Under the pieces are notes generated by a model. That model worked only from the letters and a program-made list of their open reading frames with translations, had not been told where the DNA came from and did not search any database. A DNA stretch of 64,000 bases from Phallusia fumigata (Eukaryota > Chordata > Ascidiacea > Phlebobranchia > Ascidiidae), in NCBI GenBank assembly GCA_008931825.1, contig QXVZ01015148.1, positions 1 to 64,000 of the forward strand. The letters run 5' to 3'. Of the stretch, positions 27,001-38,086 are shown piece by piece; within the stretch, counting starts at the first letter, position 1, and each line of letters opens with the position of its first letter. The position numbers and the translations under genes are program-made.

Positions 27001-30000
27001 AGAGTCAAAAGGGCCCAATACGCGAAAAGAATGAAACCTGAAATGCTTAAAAAAGAAAAAAATAATGCAAAAGACTCCACGCCCAGCCAGTGCACGCCAT
27101 TTGGCTTGGGATGACTTCAAGGCACTTACAAGCCGCTGGGTGAAGTAGATCAAAAGCTAAACCACAAAAATAGCTTACTTGATTTGAGCAAGGGAGCAAA
27201 GGCGTGTCTGCGTGCTGGTCCCTCGTACGTCGAACAATTCCATCTGTTGTATCTGCGAAAAGTGAAAAGCTGATCAGAGGACAAGCCCTCGCTTAGTGGC
27301 TAATTTTAAAGAGATCCCTATGTGGTAAACTTGCTATGCGCCCACTTGGCTTTTTTTAACTCATTCCAATGAATAAATTTTGTGCATTAGGGGTAGATCA
27401 GAGTTACCTTAAATTAATGCAACTCTGTCCGGCACAAAGTGAGTTTGAAGCTACATAAGAAATTAAAGCCAGAGGAAGGTATTGTTTTTTTAACTAATAA
27501 AGTAGAAACGTATAAATTTACACATACCAAAGGTCACTGTACGCTTCATACTAGGCGTGGTCAAACAATGGCCACTAGAATTATTTATAATGGCCCCTAT
27601 ATGTTATTACATTTGATTGCAGTAACCAAATTCATTTAACATGCCCACTAGCCTGGGACTTGAAGCGTTTGCGATTTGTCTGATAGTTCTTGAGATAATT
27701 TCAACAAAAAAATCAGACCTTGAGCCAAAAGTTTACCCACCCCCGTTCATATACGACAGCAGTAAAAATCGAATTCTTCTAAGCTATTTTTACGGCTTTA
27801 AATAATTGAGAGCTGTACATGGAGGCTGAAGTCCTGTGATATATAGCACAGGTCCTTACAAATTATCGTTAAAAGACTGCGTTTGTAAAACGTGAATGTC
27901 AAACCAAGTTGTTTACCCCCATAGCCGTCCCAATGTAAAGTATATGAACACAAAATTACCGCAAAGAAAAATCTCATTCGTCGATTGTTGACAGTAAGCG
28001 AATAAATCCAAGTAAGTTTTTCAATATTCAAAGAGTTTTGTTTAAATCTCCAACATAGCTAGTAAACCAATTTCGCAATTTAATTTTTTAACTTGACCTT
28101 CGACAAAAATGTGCTATATTGCTTCCACTACTGTGCTTGATGTTAACTTATGTACCTGAAACTGTACTTGCATTCCTTAATGCCCAGCCTAATACCGTCG
28201 CTTATCTTATGCATTATTGACGGGTACTTTAAACAGAACTCCCGTTCGTTTGATGTCAGTGATGGACCGAGTGAGTTGCAGTAGGTTGTCTGGTTCTGTC
28301 GCGGGTCGTAGGTGGGGATAGAGAGCAACCTACACAAAGATCATATAATGAACCATAACTTATTCTGTCGGTATTCAAAGGCGTTGGTTTTCAGTAAAAA
28401 AACAGTTTTGAAGCACACCACTGGAATACATACAGATGTAAAAAACATAAATACAATCTGAGACATAAAATCCTGCATTAATATTTCACGTTTTGGAGGC
28501 CTGTGTGTTTACAAGTAGGTTAACTAGGGCCAAAGTGAAAAAGCACAACTTCAGATATTAATTTATCATGTGCGGAAGGGGATCCATAATAATTAAAATT
28601 AAAACGCTTGATTTTATGAAGTAATATGAATCTTTCAGAATACTACATGATTTCATATTGTGCAAATCCACTACTACAGCACAAGGAAACGGACAGCATA
28701 ATATTTCCGTCATTTTACCGCACCGAGGAACATACGTGCAAGAAACGAACTTCGAACCCCGAGCACAAATATCCTATGCGGCAGCGTTCCATCTTGGCAC
28801 GTCTCAGACACAATTATTATGTTTGGTCGCAAACAGATGTCGGTTGCCGTGCTACCGTGAAGCCCACAACCGAACTCTGACTCACAAATATGACAGTAAC
28901 TGCGCCAAACAGCAGGGTAAACAATTGGATGACGTCATTTTGTGATGACGTCATTTTGCTGACGTCAAATACTTCGTCATTGCGTGTTAATCTTTGATGA
29001 TGACATTGGGTGACAATTAGTGGTTTGGAAAGAAAAAAAACTATCAAATCTTCATTATGAGATTGAAATACTTATATTGCCAGATGAGGTTGGTACATTT
29101 AACACAAGAACTAGCACACATTCCCGAAATGCCATATTTTAACATCACGGACACCTGAAATATCGTCATCACAGCCTTGGCGCAGGCTCAGCGCATAACA
29201 GATGTTAATGACTAAACCGCTGCGACCGCGTTCCTCCATTCACATCAAACGAAAATGAAAGATCTTTAGGTGGGAGATTGAATTCGGTCGCAAACCACAG
29301 AGAAACCGAGTTGGAACAATTCTTAGCCTGATTCCACGGCAAACATTCCAGGGGAGGCACACAAGGGGGGTGAATTTTGACGTTCTTGGGACACAGTTAA
29401 TCCCAACTGACAGAAGCACATTGTGGCGATAGGAAAGGGGTCAATATTTGGCCGACCCGCATCAAGGACCAAAAAACGGCGTTTTCTGTCGTACCGGATA
29501 AGTTTATTGGCTCGGGAATTCGGCGCTACGGAAAACCGTAAAAAGCGGTGCCTTCCCACACTGGAACCGCGCAACATGAAAGGACCCGACGCGGCGCGCG
29601 GGGGGCCCAGGACGGGTCATGGCGGAATTAAAAGTTTATCACCAATGCTAAGTGACCGATGGTGGGTCTAGATAGCGTCAGAATCGGAAGCCCCATCGAC
29701 ATCTGAAAGCGAGCAGCGAATCCCACCCAACCCGCGAGCCTTTGATCGTCAACCTCTTTGTGACGTCAACGCAAATAGTGATTTACGCGGTCACGTGACA
29801 CGCTGTTCGCAGTTCGTGCCCCGATTTTGTAACAGGTGAGTCTTGATGGTTTATAGCTTAAGATAGTGGTTCCCAACATTTTTTGTTATGCGTCACCCTT
29901 TTGGTGGGTCCTTTGGGTCGCGGCACCCATAGCGGCGTACCATGCAATTACAAAAAGAGCAACATTAAATACCCTGTGATTTTGCACTTTGCAGATGACG

Positions 30001-33000
30001 TATAGACGTCAAATCTAGTCAGTCTATTTTGCAAGCATTGCCCACCGTCATACCTGGTAATACTTAACTGAATCGAAAAACAATTCCAGTAAATTGGTCG
30101 CGACATTCCTATGCCCTGAAAACCGCACCCCAGTTATCTGCGACACCCCGGTTAGGGAATACTGGCTAAAGGCATCAGTGGGCGATTGTTATTTCCATGG
30201 GTCCATGTGAAAAACAGAAAATATTGTGGATGGCCCGGTCAAAGAGTTTAACTCCATTCTGCGTAATATGATTTTTATTTCTTCAAAAAATGCAGTAAAT
30301 TGTTTCACCAAGCTGGTAACATAACATGTTATGTAGATAAGCAATGAAAAAGTGAGCCCTTAGAAAAAAAGGCATTTGTTCAATCAGATTTTTATTTTGT
30401 AATCGTAAATTAGCCCAAACGGACCGGTCACAGTCAACCAAGAGGGCGTATGGGGTCCGGGGGCTGTACAATCTACACGCAGGAAATCTAATGTTTGTTT
30501 GTACATAATTTTAAACCACTGATGTTTTTTGTTCACCTTGATTCCAAGCACCTTGTATCAAGTTAAATGTTTTCCTTGACGCATTAACGACCCAACCGAC
30601 AGTTAAGGACCCTTCCAAGTAAGGCCGCAGCAAAACAAGGTTGACATCTACAAAAACCAGACCAACACCTGGTGCCAGACTTTTGACACCTGACATTTAT
30701 ACCTCGCATACATTGTAAACGTCTTACGTTTAATCAACTCTATAAAAAAATTTGATCAAGCCACAGTCATGAGCTATTCAACCTGACCCTAACGCCGCCT
30801 TTGAGACCTTCACATAAAACTCCGTCGTGAATTCGAACTTACGGAGAACTTATGTCACAGAGGGGGGCTAAATTATGAGATAACCGCTCGAGATTTAACT
30901 ACGGCTTCAACATACGCTCTCCCACGCTCAACTGTAAAACGGCTGCAACAAAAGCGATTATTTTCGACTGGTAAAGATATTAAATTTTCGGGTCGGCGCC
31001 GAAGTTATTTTTGGTTTGCAGACCACACCGGGGTCAATGTGCCCTACTTGGCGACCCGCTAACTAAAGCCGAGGAAGAGAAAAGTTGTGGCTCTGTTTTT
31101 AGGCTTTTTTGTTCGTATTGAGGTATTGATATTACAACAACGTAAGTAGTATAAGTTTAGTTTCACCGATCAATTCCTTTCCTTTATAAATTGCAATTAA
31201 GGCTGACGTCACAAAATGATGACGTCATCAGGGCGGTTGTTTTATAGGGCATTAACATCATGGTAAGTGTTTCGCAATCCGATCTTACCTTTTACCACCG
31301 TGACAAGCCTTTGAATGAAAAGAAATGAGTAAGCAAAAAGCAAATTTGCACTCCACAATTTGAGGTGTGAAAATTGAACGCTCGGTAAAAGAAAAGAAAA
31401 CATTTGATGGCCCGCACGCGCACCCTATATGACGTCACAATTGTGGCGCGGTTCCTCAGAAGCCGTACAGGCTGTGTGATAGATTAATGTCACTAAGGCT
31501 TAACACACACCTGTCCAGGAGGCCATTACCCCCGGATTTCATAATAACATAGACAGCAGTGCCCGCCAAATACTTGGTAGACTGGGTTTATTTGCTTTGT
31601 CCCCTCTTTTACAGCTCTGACCTCTGCAAAATGGCCGGTTGTTTGGCAGTAAAGTCGCCCCACGGCAGACAGACGGGAAATTTACGTGGGCAATGACAAC
31701 TGGTCAACACACAGTAGCTCCCCCCTTTAAATCGGTCACTACGGGGAGTTTGAACACTTTGCATGACGCACAGACTCGGAAAGAACAAAGGATAGGCTTT
31801 CAGAATCCATGTTGTTTTGGACTCGAAACGAATAAACAATTTACAAAAGTATCGGTCAAGAAACTTAAGATATCAATGACATCGCACATGTTATAGCATA
31901 TCGTAATATTTAGATAATTCCTGCCTGATCGTCACTGTGATCCATGACTTTGGACAGATTTTTTTGGCCTAGTTATGAACCAAAACTGCCGTTGTCAAAT
32001 AAAACAGTGAGCCCCAAAGTATTTTTGAGTTTGTAGTTTGTGGAAACAAGCTCTCGTGTACTTTTTGCATTCAAAGGTACATAAGTATTGTGCTGTCATT
32101 CCTAAAAAACTTTTTTGACAAAGATTTTATGGGTGCAAAACATGTTCAAACAATCAGTGCGGCTAATATGTAAAGCATTGTAAAATCTCAGTCATACAAA
32201 GTTCATGTTGAGATTGGACAAGCTAATCAAACACACACCACGGCTGCGCTTCTCCCAAGCAGTTCTCGAGTCGAAACTACATTCCTATAACGCTAAACAC
32301 ACTGCTGCTTATGAAAGTACCACATGACCTTGGCTTCCAATCCCACAGAACAGGGATACCAATGTTTTTGATACATTCCCACTTTTCCTTATTTTTGAAC
32401 TTTTCGTTTCCCCCCTACTAGACAAGAAGTGATATGAAGTAATGTTGGAAAGCTTAAAATCATTGGTCTACCGAAAAGGAAATTCTACAGTTATCATCAA
32501 TAACTTTAATACCAAGTGGAAATTCATTCCCTTTACTCTTAAAATTCATCCCTTGGGAGGATTTCCTCCGGGTTGGGAACCACTGCCATAGGAGAAAGGC
32601 AAAAATAATAAATACGAGCAAATAAGGCGACCAGGTGGTTGAAGGCACCTGACCCGCAAGAAGTGGGCACCAGTTCAAGAATTCGCAGAAGAATTGGATA
32701 AATAGCGACCGAGGGCAGACTGCGGTTTAAGTTTGACCGAAAGACGCCAAGCGGGCAAAAATGGAGATTGACAGCACCGGAGGAGGTACGAACCGCCGCG
32801 CGGGTTTACTGGGTGGCTGTAATCACGTGACCTCCCAATATGTGTATCGCAGTCGCATTGGGAAGTAGCGCGTCTGCGATAATCACGATTGATGGTAGAA
32901 AAAGGAAATGCGGCCTGATGGGGCTGCGATCCCCACACTAATGAGGCCTTAGGTGGGGTTGGCGGGGCTCGCGTTGGGGGCAGTTGGGTAATTAGGGCAA

Positions 33001-35132
33001 ATACTGGGGTTAAGAAAATAAATGAAATTTCCTCTGTCTGAACTTTGGTGTCTGGTGGTTCGCGAACCCAATTATATCTGGGGCAATGATTGTTGACCAT
33101 TTATGGCTTGTGTCATATCAGCAGCAATATCTTTACGTTTGTGAGACTCCTGGTATTCCTAGTTGTGTTTTTGCCAGTTGGGTAATGGAAGATTAAAGTT
33201 TTAAAGCTTCCAACATTTTTTCGCCATCTCTATTTCTTTAGTTTAGGCTTTGAAGTTTTTAACACGAAGGTATTTTTCTGATATTCGGTACTTCAACATT
33301 TTAAAATATTAAACATTCGTGGCACACGCCAGGAAATAGTTCATTTTTATCCAAGTCTTAACCGGTAAAAAAATCGTTAAAACTTGGTTTCCAGAATTTT
33401 TTTGCAACTTCCAACAAAGTTCACACAAAACTTCAACCATCAGCGAATCCTGCTCAAGTTACAACCCTGCCGTTAACTTCGCTTTCCTTGATCTAAGTTT
33501 TTAAGCTTGCCGGTGCGCAGGTGCGTCAAGCGCCGATTAAAACCTAACACAACAGAAAACGACATTGGGATTTACGATGCAAAGATTTGCACAGATGTCC
33601 GACCGTGTTGACGCAAGGTAATCAACTTTGATGTCACCATCAAAGACACCCAGCCACCAAATCCAGTTAACGACGCATCGCACGGGGGACGTCCCCCGCT
33701 ATGACGTGTTTTAGGAAGGCTGTCTGGCAGGTAACATGTAAGTTTGAGCATTCAAAGAAGTAAAGAGGGTTCGATGGCACAATTTAGGGATTTTAATATT
33801 CGTTGAATCACAAAAAAAGCATTTTCACGGTTTGTGTTGGTGCTTTGAAAATATTAAGGAATGTCTGCAGTAATGTTTCCAAATTTGTCATTATTATCTC
33901 ACATACTTAGGTTCAACGTCACGCAAAGTGGAATCTTAGGAAACTTTTAACTGGTTTTCAATCTGGAACATTTTTTTGGAAAAGAAACAGCTTACGGCCA
34001 TGCCACCTTAGTTGTTAGAATTCCAGTGCCATTACTCCATTTAATACACGCGTTAAGTCGTTGCTTGGTGTGACATATAGAACGTGACCTGCCCTTGATC
34101 TGGCCGCAAATTAGGGCCACAAACCCCGCCATAAAAGGAAAATCTTGCCGATCTCAGCAAGGGAAACGTCTAGACAAACACGCCAGCTGTCAACACTGGA
34201 CACAGACGTGCCAAGCGAGAAGCAACTTCGGATCCAAACGATGCACTTGTTCAAGCAAAGACTTTCCCATGACTGGGCCGCGTTGAGGCCTACATTAGTT
34301 AGGGTGGGATCTTTTGCTGTGTAGTGATTTTGATGCTTTCGTGAAGAAGCGATGACAGAAGTCGAATTTTCCAGGCGTTGCAAGGGCACAGGGTCGGATT
34401 AGTGCCAGGCTGATTAACACAGTGCGAAAAACACCGAAGAAATGATTTTATTTCGCCAACTGCCGGTTGTGATTGATTTGCGTTTCGATTCGAACAACAT
34501 TAGCATGGCGCCAAAAGATAAATTTGTTTTTTGTTGCCATTACTACGTATTTATTCATCAGGACACTTTTTGTAAATATTCGCGTATGTTTGCTGCTTGA
34601 TTTTATTACACCTTTACGCAGTTTGTTTTCTGATTCACTTGCTTCTTATTACTCGTCTTTCATCGCGCTTTTATCATTCCTGAAATTGACATCAGTGTTG
34701 TCAAAGTGTTAAAGTAATTTTAGTCCAATACTTTAGTGTTCTTAGTTGCCTTTATTTGTTCATTGTCTATCCACGGCCAGCAAAAAACAACGAATAACTG
34801 GGTTATGTTTGTAACAAACGGCTTTGGTATCTTGTAGTGTACGTAAAACATGTTTTTATATTTAGGACTTTGGTGACTTTACGTGTCTCCGCCCTTCGTT
34901 GAAGCCAAGACCCTAACTTTATGTAACCAGGGAAACAAAAAACGCCAAGACAGAAATTTTCACGCACGGAGAGGAAATTGCATGAAACAAAATTTCTCCT
35001 ATTGCACTGTAGTCGGCACATTTATTTTTAAAAGCATGCGTCTTACCACCAATTGCTCTCCGCAGAGGAAACGATGCGAATGATACTCGCCAGGATCCAC
35101 ACAGTTCGAAGCGTCTTGCTTACGTTCATCAT
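15018..35132 (-). CDS. Wnt-family secreted ligand (divergent; subfamily unassigned)
   Basis: This encodes a secreted, lipid-modified Wnt ligand for Frizzled receptors. Six phase-consistent exons, in transcript order: 35047-35132, 28156-28329, 27179-27252, 20275-20381, 19395-19613, 15018-15491. They give 377 aa. Residues 1-26 look like a signal peptide, followed by NWW. Next come the paired N-terminal cysteines, EC plus RWNC across exons 2-3, GREQAYIQAI, SDNV then AGR, and CKCHGLSGSC with the palmitoleoylated serine at about Ser236. A 12-cysteine C-terminal domain ends CEVC then WICR. There are 22 cysteines where most Wnts have 24. The usual second Cys of the CGC motif and the GGC cysteine are absent, and a Pro/Arg-rich segment fills that place. 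Subfamily is unclear; it may be one of the tunicate orphan Wnts. Exon 1 is the least certain, though its donor phase exactly fits exon 2. Confidence 0.9.
15492..19394. other. Wnt intron 5
   Basis: About 3.9 kb between Wnt exons 5 and 6. No nested gene is convincing; frames of 80-113 codons near 16221-16588 and 17472-17971 have no recognisable domain. A copy of a dispersed repeat with the phrase GGTGTAGCTGCA lies near 18075-18242. Confidence 0.4.
18075..18242 (+). repeat. Dispersed repeat family, copy 1
   Basis: It shares GGTGTAGCTGCA, GTGCAATTGTGT and CACCAAGCGAAAT, in the same order and at similar spacing, with 62918-63082. Its 3' half also matches 35281-35375 on the other strand. No coding content or clear terminal repeats were found, so it is probably a SINE-like or MITE family of this genome. 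Confidence 0.6.
20040..20112 (-). repeat. tRNA-like SINE-like sequence in Wnt intron 4
   Basis: On the minus strand GGGTTCGAAATTCC forms a good B box, with a possible A-box-like stretch misplaced relative to it. The flanks do not form an acceptor stem. It is read as a SINE fragment or tRNA relic inside the intron between Wnt exons 4 and 5 and not as a functional tRNA gene. Confidence 0.3.
20382..27178. other. Wnt intron 3, with candidate regulatory islands
   Basis: This 6.8-kb intron has no nested gene that I can support. Two GC-richer islands stand out from the AT-rich background, at about 21720-22420 and 26090-26430. The first holds an AGATCAAAG (22297-22305), a TCF/LEF-type core. The second holds three homeodomain-type ATTA cores (26249-26255, 26304-26310, 26321-26326) and the hairpin GGTGGAG/CTCCACC at 26277-26294. 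An 11-bp perfect hairpin lies at 23272-23297. A regulatory role is inference. Confidence 0.4.
23272..23297. other. Perfect 11-bp inverted repeat
   Basis: GGAAAGCACAT (23272-23282) is followed by the four-base loop TTGG and by its exact reverse complement (23287-23297). The stem does not extend further, so it is too short for a typical microRNA precursor. It could be a protein-binding palindrome or a relic of a foldback element. Confidence 0.6.
28930..28967. promoter_or_regulatory. Three clustered TGACGTCA (CRE/ATF-type) palindromes
   Basis: Full TGACGTCA sites stand at 28930-28937, 28946-28953 and 28960-28967, with start-to-start spacings of 16 and 14 bases. TGACGTCA is the palindromic site of CREB/ATF bZIP dimers. 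The cluster lies in Wnt intron 1, about 600 bases upstream of exon 2 on the transcribed strand. Function is inference; the sites could also belong to a repeat. Confidence 0.5.
29864..30164 (+). mobile_element. hAT-like MITE (non-autonomous DNA transposon)
   Basis: The left end AGTGGTTCCCAAC is mirrored by the right end, whose reverse complement begins CAGTATTCCCTAAC. Internal phrases GGGTCGCGGCACCCATAGC and TGCGACACC recur in the copy at 39933-40195, in the opposite orientation. The flanking octamers GCTTAAGA and GCTAAAGG are similar but not identical, as expected of a decayed 8-bp target duplication. No transposase is encoded. Confidence 0.6.
31204..31227. promoter_or_regulatory. Pair of TGACGTCA palindromes
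   Basis: Two complete TGACGTCA sites at 31204-31211 and 31220-31227, 16 bases start to start, lie inside Wnt intron 1. The spacing equals that of the first two sites in the 28930 cluster. They would fit CREB/ATF-type bZIP dimers; whether they act on Wnt is inference. Confidence 0.4.
33626..33645. promoter_or_regulatory. Inverted pair of TCF/LEF-like cores
   Basis: CTTTGATG at 33626-33633 and its exact reverse complement CATCAAAG at 33638-33645 are separated by four bases. CTTTGAT is the core recognised by TCF/LEF, the nuclear effectors of Wnt signalling. The position in the first intron of a Wnt gene makes feedback control possible, but this is inference from an 8-base motif. Confidence 0.35.
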
Positions 35133-35280
35133 TAACAGCACAGTTAAAATTATCGGTAGTTTTTCTGCAAAATAAATTTGTACTCAGTCGGGTATCAAGA
35201 GCATAAGGGCAAAACTTTCTAAAAAAAGCAACAAACGTCCTGTTATGGGACAAATGTCGAGGCCAAGTGACTTCTTAGCG

Positions 35281-35375
35281 TTTACGCCATTCGAGTTGAG
35301 TTTATTTCGCTTGGTGAAAGAAAACTTAGCGACACAATTGCACTAAAACAACCGGATAATAGTTCGATAAATGTC
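35281..35375 (-). repeat. Dispersed repeat family, copy 2 (partial)
   Basis: On the minus strand this matches the 3' half of the repeats at 18075-18242 and 62918-63082, including GTGCAATTGTGTCGCT, TTTCACCAAGCGAAATAAAC and the end CTCAAC. The 5' half, with GGTGTAGCTGCA, is missing here, so the copy is truncated or recombined. Confidence 0.6.
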
Positions 35376-36178
35376 ATGCAAAATGTCAAGGACACAGTTG
35401 GGTCAAGGTTATACGAATAACCACACATGTTAAGTAAAGAAGGTGGGGTTTGACAGGAAAACATTTATTCCAAATCTACCATGAAACAAAATCGCTACCC
35501 TAAATTAAAAGTTGCTTCCCAAGCAAGCCCAGCGACGTTTAAAAATCGCTTTTTAAAGTTTAAATACGCGACAAAACATTCCCAGAGAACCAATTTTATT
35601 CAGTTTGTTGCAGTGCCAACTTTTGTTGTATAGTAGCTGAATAAAAAACTATTTGTTTCACAGCCATCTCAACCTCCAATAAGGCACATCTTTGACAGCG
35701 CACGACGCCCACGCCGACAACGCTATTTACAGTACACCGTTGCCTGGTTACTGGCTGCTGATTGACATGTGGCAAGGCATTTTTTTGGCTGATGTTATGG
35801 AATGTGTTGTGGACCTGCTCACTGGCAATTAACACCTCGCCGCTCAAAGCGCTATGAGAATTTTTTGCAACTTCATCATGATGCTGCTATATACGTGCAG
35901 ATCACGAGTTAGCTTTAGTTGGATAGGACTTATTGACGAAACCAACGCAAACCGTTATGTGAATAATATATCGTTAAAACGTTATGTAACTATGACAATA
36001 AAGTACAGGCATCTGAAGCTTTGGCACCAAAACAACTCATAATCCAATTTAACAGAACATGTTTGAAACTTTACAGTCCAATATTAACACCTAATCGTGA
36101 ATTTCACTGCGGTCCAATAAACTTGTTTCTAATACAAGTAGCTTGGAAGTGACTAAATATATTCCTACATTGTGCAAG

Positions 36179-36343
36179 CTATAAATTGAATGCAAGGGTA
36201 TACTCTAGTCTTGGACCTGCTGCTAACAGTTTTGTAGAGCAATCAGTACTGGATTTTGAAGCCTCTTCTGAGCGTGAATAAGTGTCTTCCAAGCTATCAG
36301 ACGTTACCACACTGCTTTGAGTAAAGTACTGAGCGCTTGAACC
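36179..36343 (-). CDS. Possible terminal coding exon, unknown protein
   Basis: A minus-strand frame follows a splice-acceptor-like CTTATGTAG and runs to a TAA. Its composition (Ser-rich with acidic clusters, such as SDSLEDTYSRSEEASKSS) looks more like a soluble protein tail than translated noise. I could not find a preceding exon with matching phase in the next several kilobases, there is no ATG in frame, and I do not recognise a family. It may be a real last exon of a poorly conserved gene or a chance frame. Confidence 0.2.
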   Translation of the reverse strand, partial: GSSAQYFTQSSVVTSDSLEDTYSRSEEASKSSTDCSTKLLAAGPRLEYTLAFNL

Positions 36344-37856
36344 TACATAAGCAAGCTTACAATATCTCAAACGTTTGTTATCTACAAGTTTACAAACATA
36401 TAAGTTTCCTTAGAACGTTACACACATTTTCCAAAAAAATCAACCAGATGATAAAGGTTTTTTTATATTTTAACCCTATTAGGTGGTAAACGAACCGCAC
36501 TATATTCCACTGCCTATAAATCCTGGCGCCAAAAGGTGTCGTAAACCCAAATCCATCATTCAACGAAAGGTAATACCCAAGTGTGCCAGCACTTATGTCG
36601 CTAGGTTATAAAATGTAAAACACAATAAAATTTTTGTGGTAACACGCTCCCTCTGGCTTGTGGATGACAGCGTTCTAAATGACTCGAAACCACCAAAAAG
36701 TCTTGTGAGTCACGCATTGTTTGTTACTGTAAATGCGATGTCATAATAAACTTAGTTAACCCTAATAGTTTTTTTTCATTTTTGCATCGGTTTCAATTTT
36801 TTTCATCAAGTTTACTTTAGTCTAGACTAGTGATTATTAAATTTTCAATCACATACCACTTTTTGTAACCTTTTTGTAAAGTAATGTTTGTTCTCATGTA
36901 AAATAATAACATACCATCCTTGTATCCCCTATAAACAGATCTCGCACACTTAGGGGCGCGAGTACCCCTAATTGCGAACCCCTGCTGTGCGCCATGGAAT
37001 GTTTTTGCACAAAATACCAAGATTACGCCTATAAATTTTTATAAACGATTATAAATCGTTTAACAGAATATGTTTTACCAACAAAGACAACTTTCGTTAC
37101 AGTTGATCGCACAAAGTGTGCTGCGCAACCCGCTTTAGTCTAAACGTGGCTAGAAAAGGCGTAGAGTTCAACAAGCAAAGTTTATTCCAGCAGTTCAAAT
37201 CGGTAAAAATATTTTTTGAAGGCGTTTAGCAAAGCTTTTCTAGGCCCCGCTTTTACCGTATAGTGATAAGTGGCGTTTATGAAGACAAATTTGGGATTAC
37301 CAGGCGCTTACGTGGCTAGCACCTGTCAACGATCATTTCCAGACGTCAGTCAGACAGGCAAGCGCTTGCAGCCAATGTTAGAAGAATTTTTTTAGTTCTA
37401 AACAGCGGTAAAAAAATCGATTCTTGCCTTACACGATTCAAACACGGCCCTAAAAAGGTATTAAAAGTTTTTAAAACATTATTAAAAACATAAGTATTAA
37501 AGTAAAATTTCAAATGTTTGAAAATGCATCAAAGTCCTAACTTGTACAGTGGGGGTTGTACTAGTGAAGCAGACTTACACAAAAGGACATGTTCTTTTCG
37601 GACAAATTTTCACAGTGCAGACTACACACATGAGTTGAAACAGCGTAGTACATATATGCGCAATCAAAACCTCATTAAATGGTGGCTGCTGTACACTTTG
37701 GCTCAATAAGGCTCCTTTATTTGCCAACAGCTTGGTATGCACGGACCCCACGCATTGCCAAAGCAACTTTAACCACGAAAAAGTGACATTAGTCGCTGAT
37801 TTAGTGAAATACGTTCGTTTGTTTAAGGAACAAATGATACGGACTGGAAGAGTAGC

Positions 37857-38086
37857 TTAATTAAAAACATAACTGCCAAAGAACTTGTTATCGGACTTTT
37901 ATTCTGTTAGATCATAACGTCACCAACTGGATCACGTTTCCATTTTTGCTAACTTGTGTATATGACGCATGCTTTTAGATTCATATCCGTATGCAATGAT
38001 GATGACAACATCAGCGATTGTTGAATTGTTTGCAATAAAATGCATTCACTGTATACAAGTTCTCTGGCAGTTATGTTTTTAATTAA
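37857..38086. mobile_element. MITE with about 35-bp terminal inverted repeats and TTAA ends
   Basis: TTAATTAAAAACATAACTGCC near 37857 is mirrored by the right end, GGCAGTTATG then TTTTTAATTAA at 38066-38086. The match continues inward through ACTTGT (left) and its complement ACAAGT (right). Length is about 230 bases, with no coding capacity. TTAA stands at both edges, the target preferred by piggyBac-type transposases, but the palindromic ends make the true boundary ambiguous. Related arms lie at 8757-8863 and 62331-62410. Confidence 0.6.

Larger units (their letters stand above)
28330..35046. other. Wnt intron 1, with candidate regulatory islands
   Basis: The 6.7-kb first intron has no nested gene that I can support. 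It holds three TGACGTCA palindromes at 28930-28967 and two more at 31204-31227. A CCTTTGATC TCF/LEF core lies at 29739-29747 and an inverted pair of CTTTGATG cores at 33626-33645. A hAT-like MITE lies at 29864-30164. GC-richer islands at about 29300-29830 and 32690-33080 contain a 140-codon minus-strand open frame with no known domain, which I do not call a gene. Confidence 0.4.

Noticed and set aside
30511-30696. Minus-strand open frame as Wnt exon 1
   Set aside because: It has no signal-peptide character and its donor phase does not match exon 2; the exon at 35047-35132 fits both.
32675-33100. 141-codon minus-strand open frame in Wnt intron 1
   Set aside because: It has no ATG-led conserved domain, lies in a GC-richer island where stops are rarer, and no exon junction is suggested.
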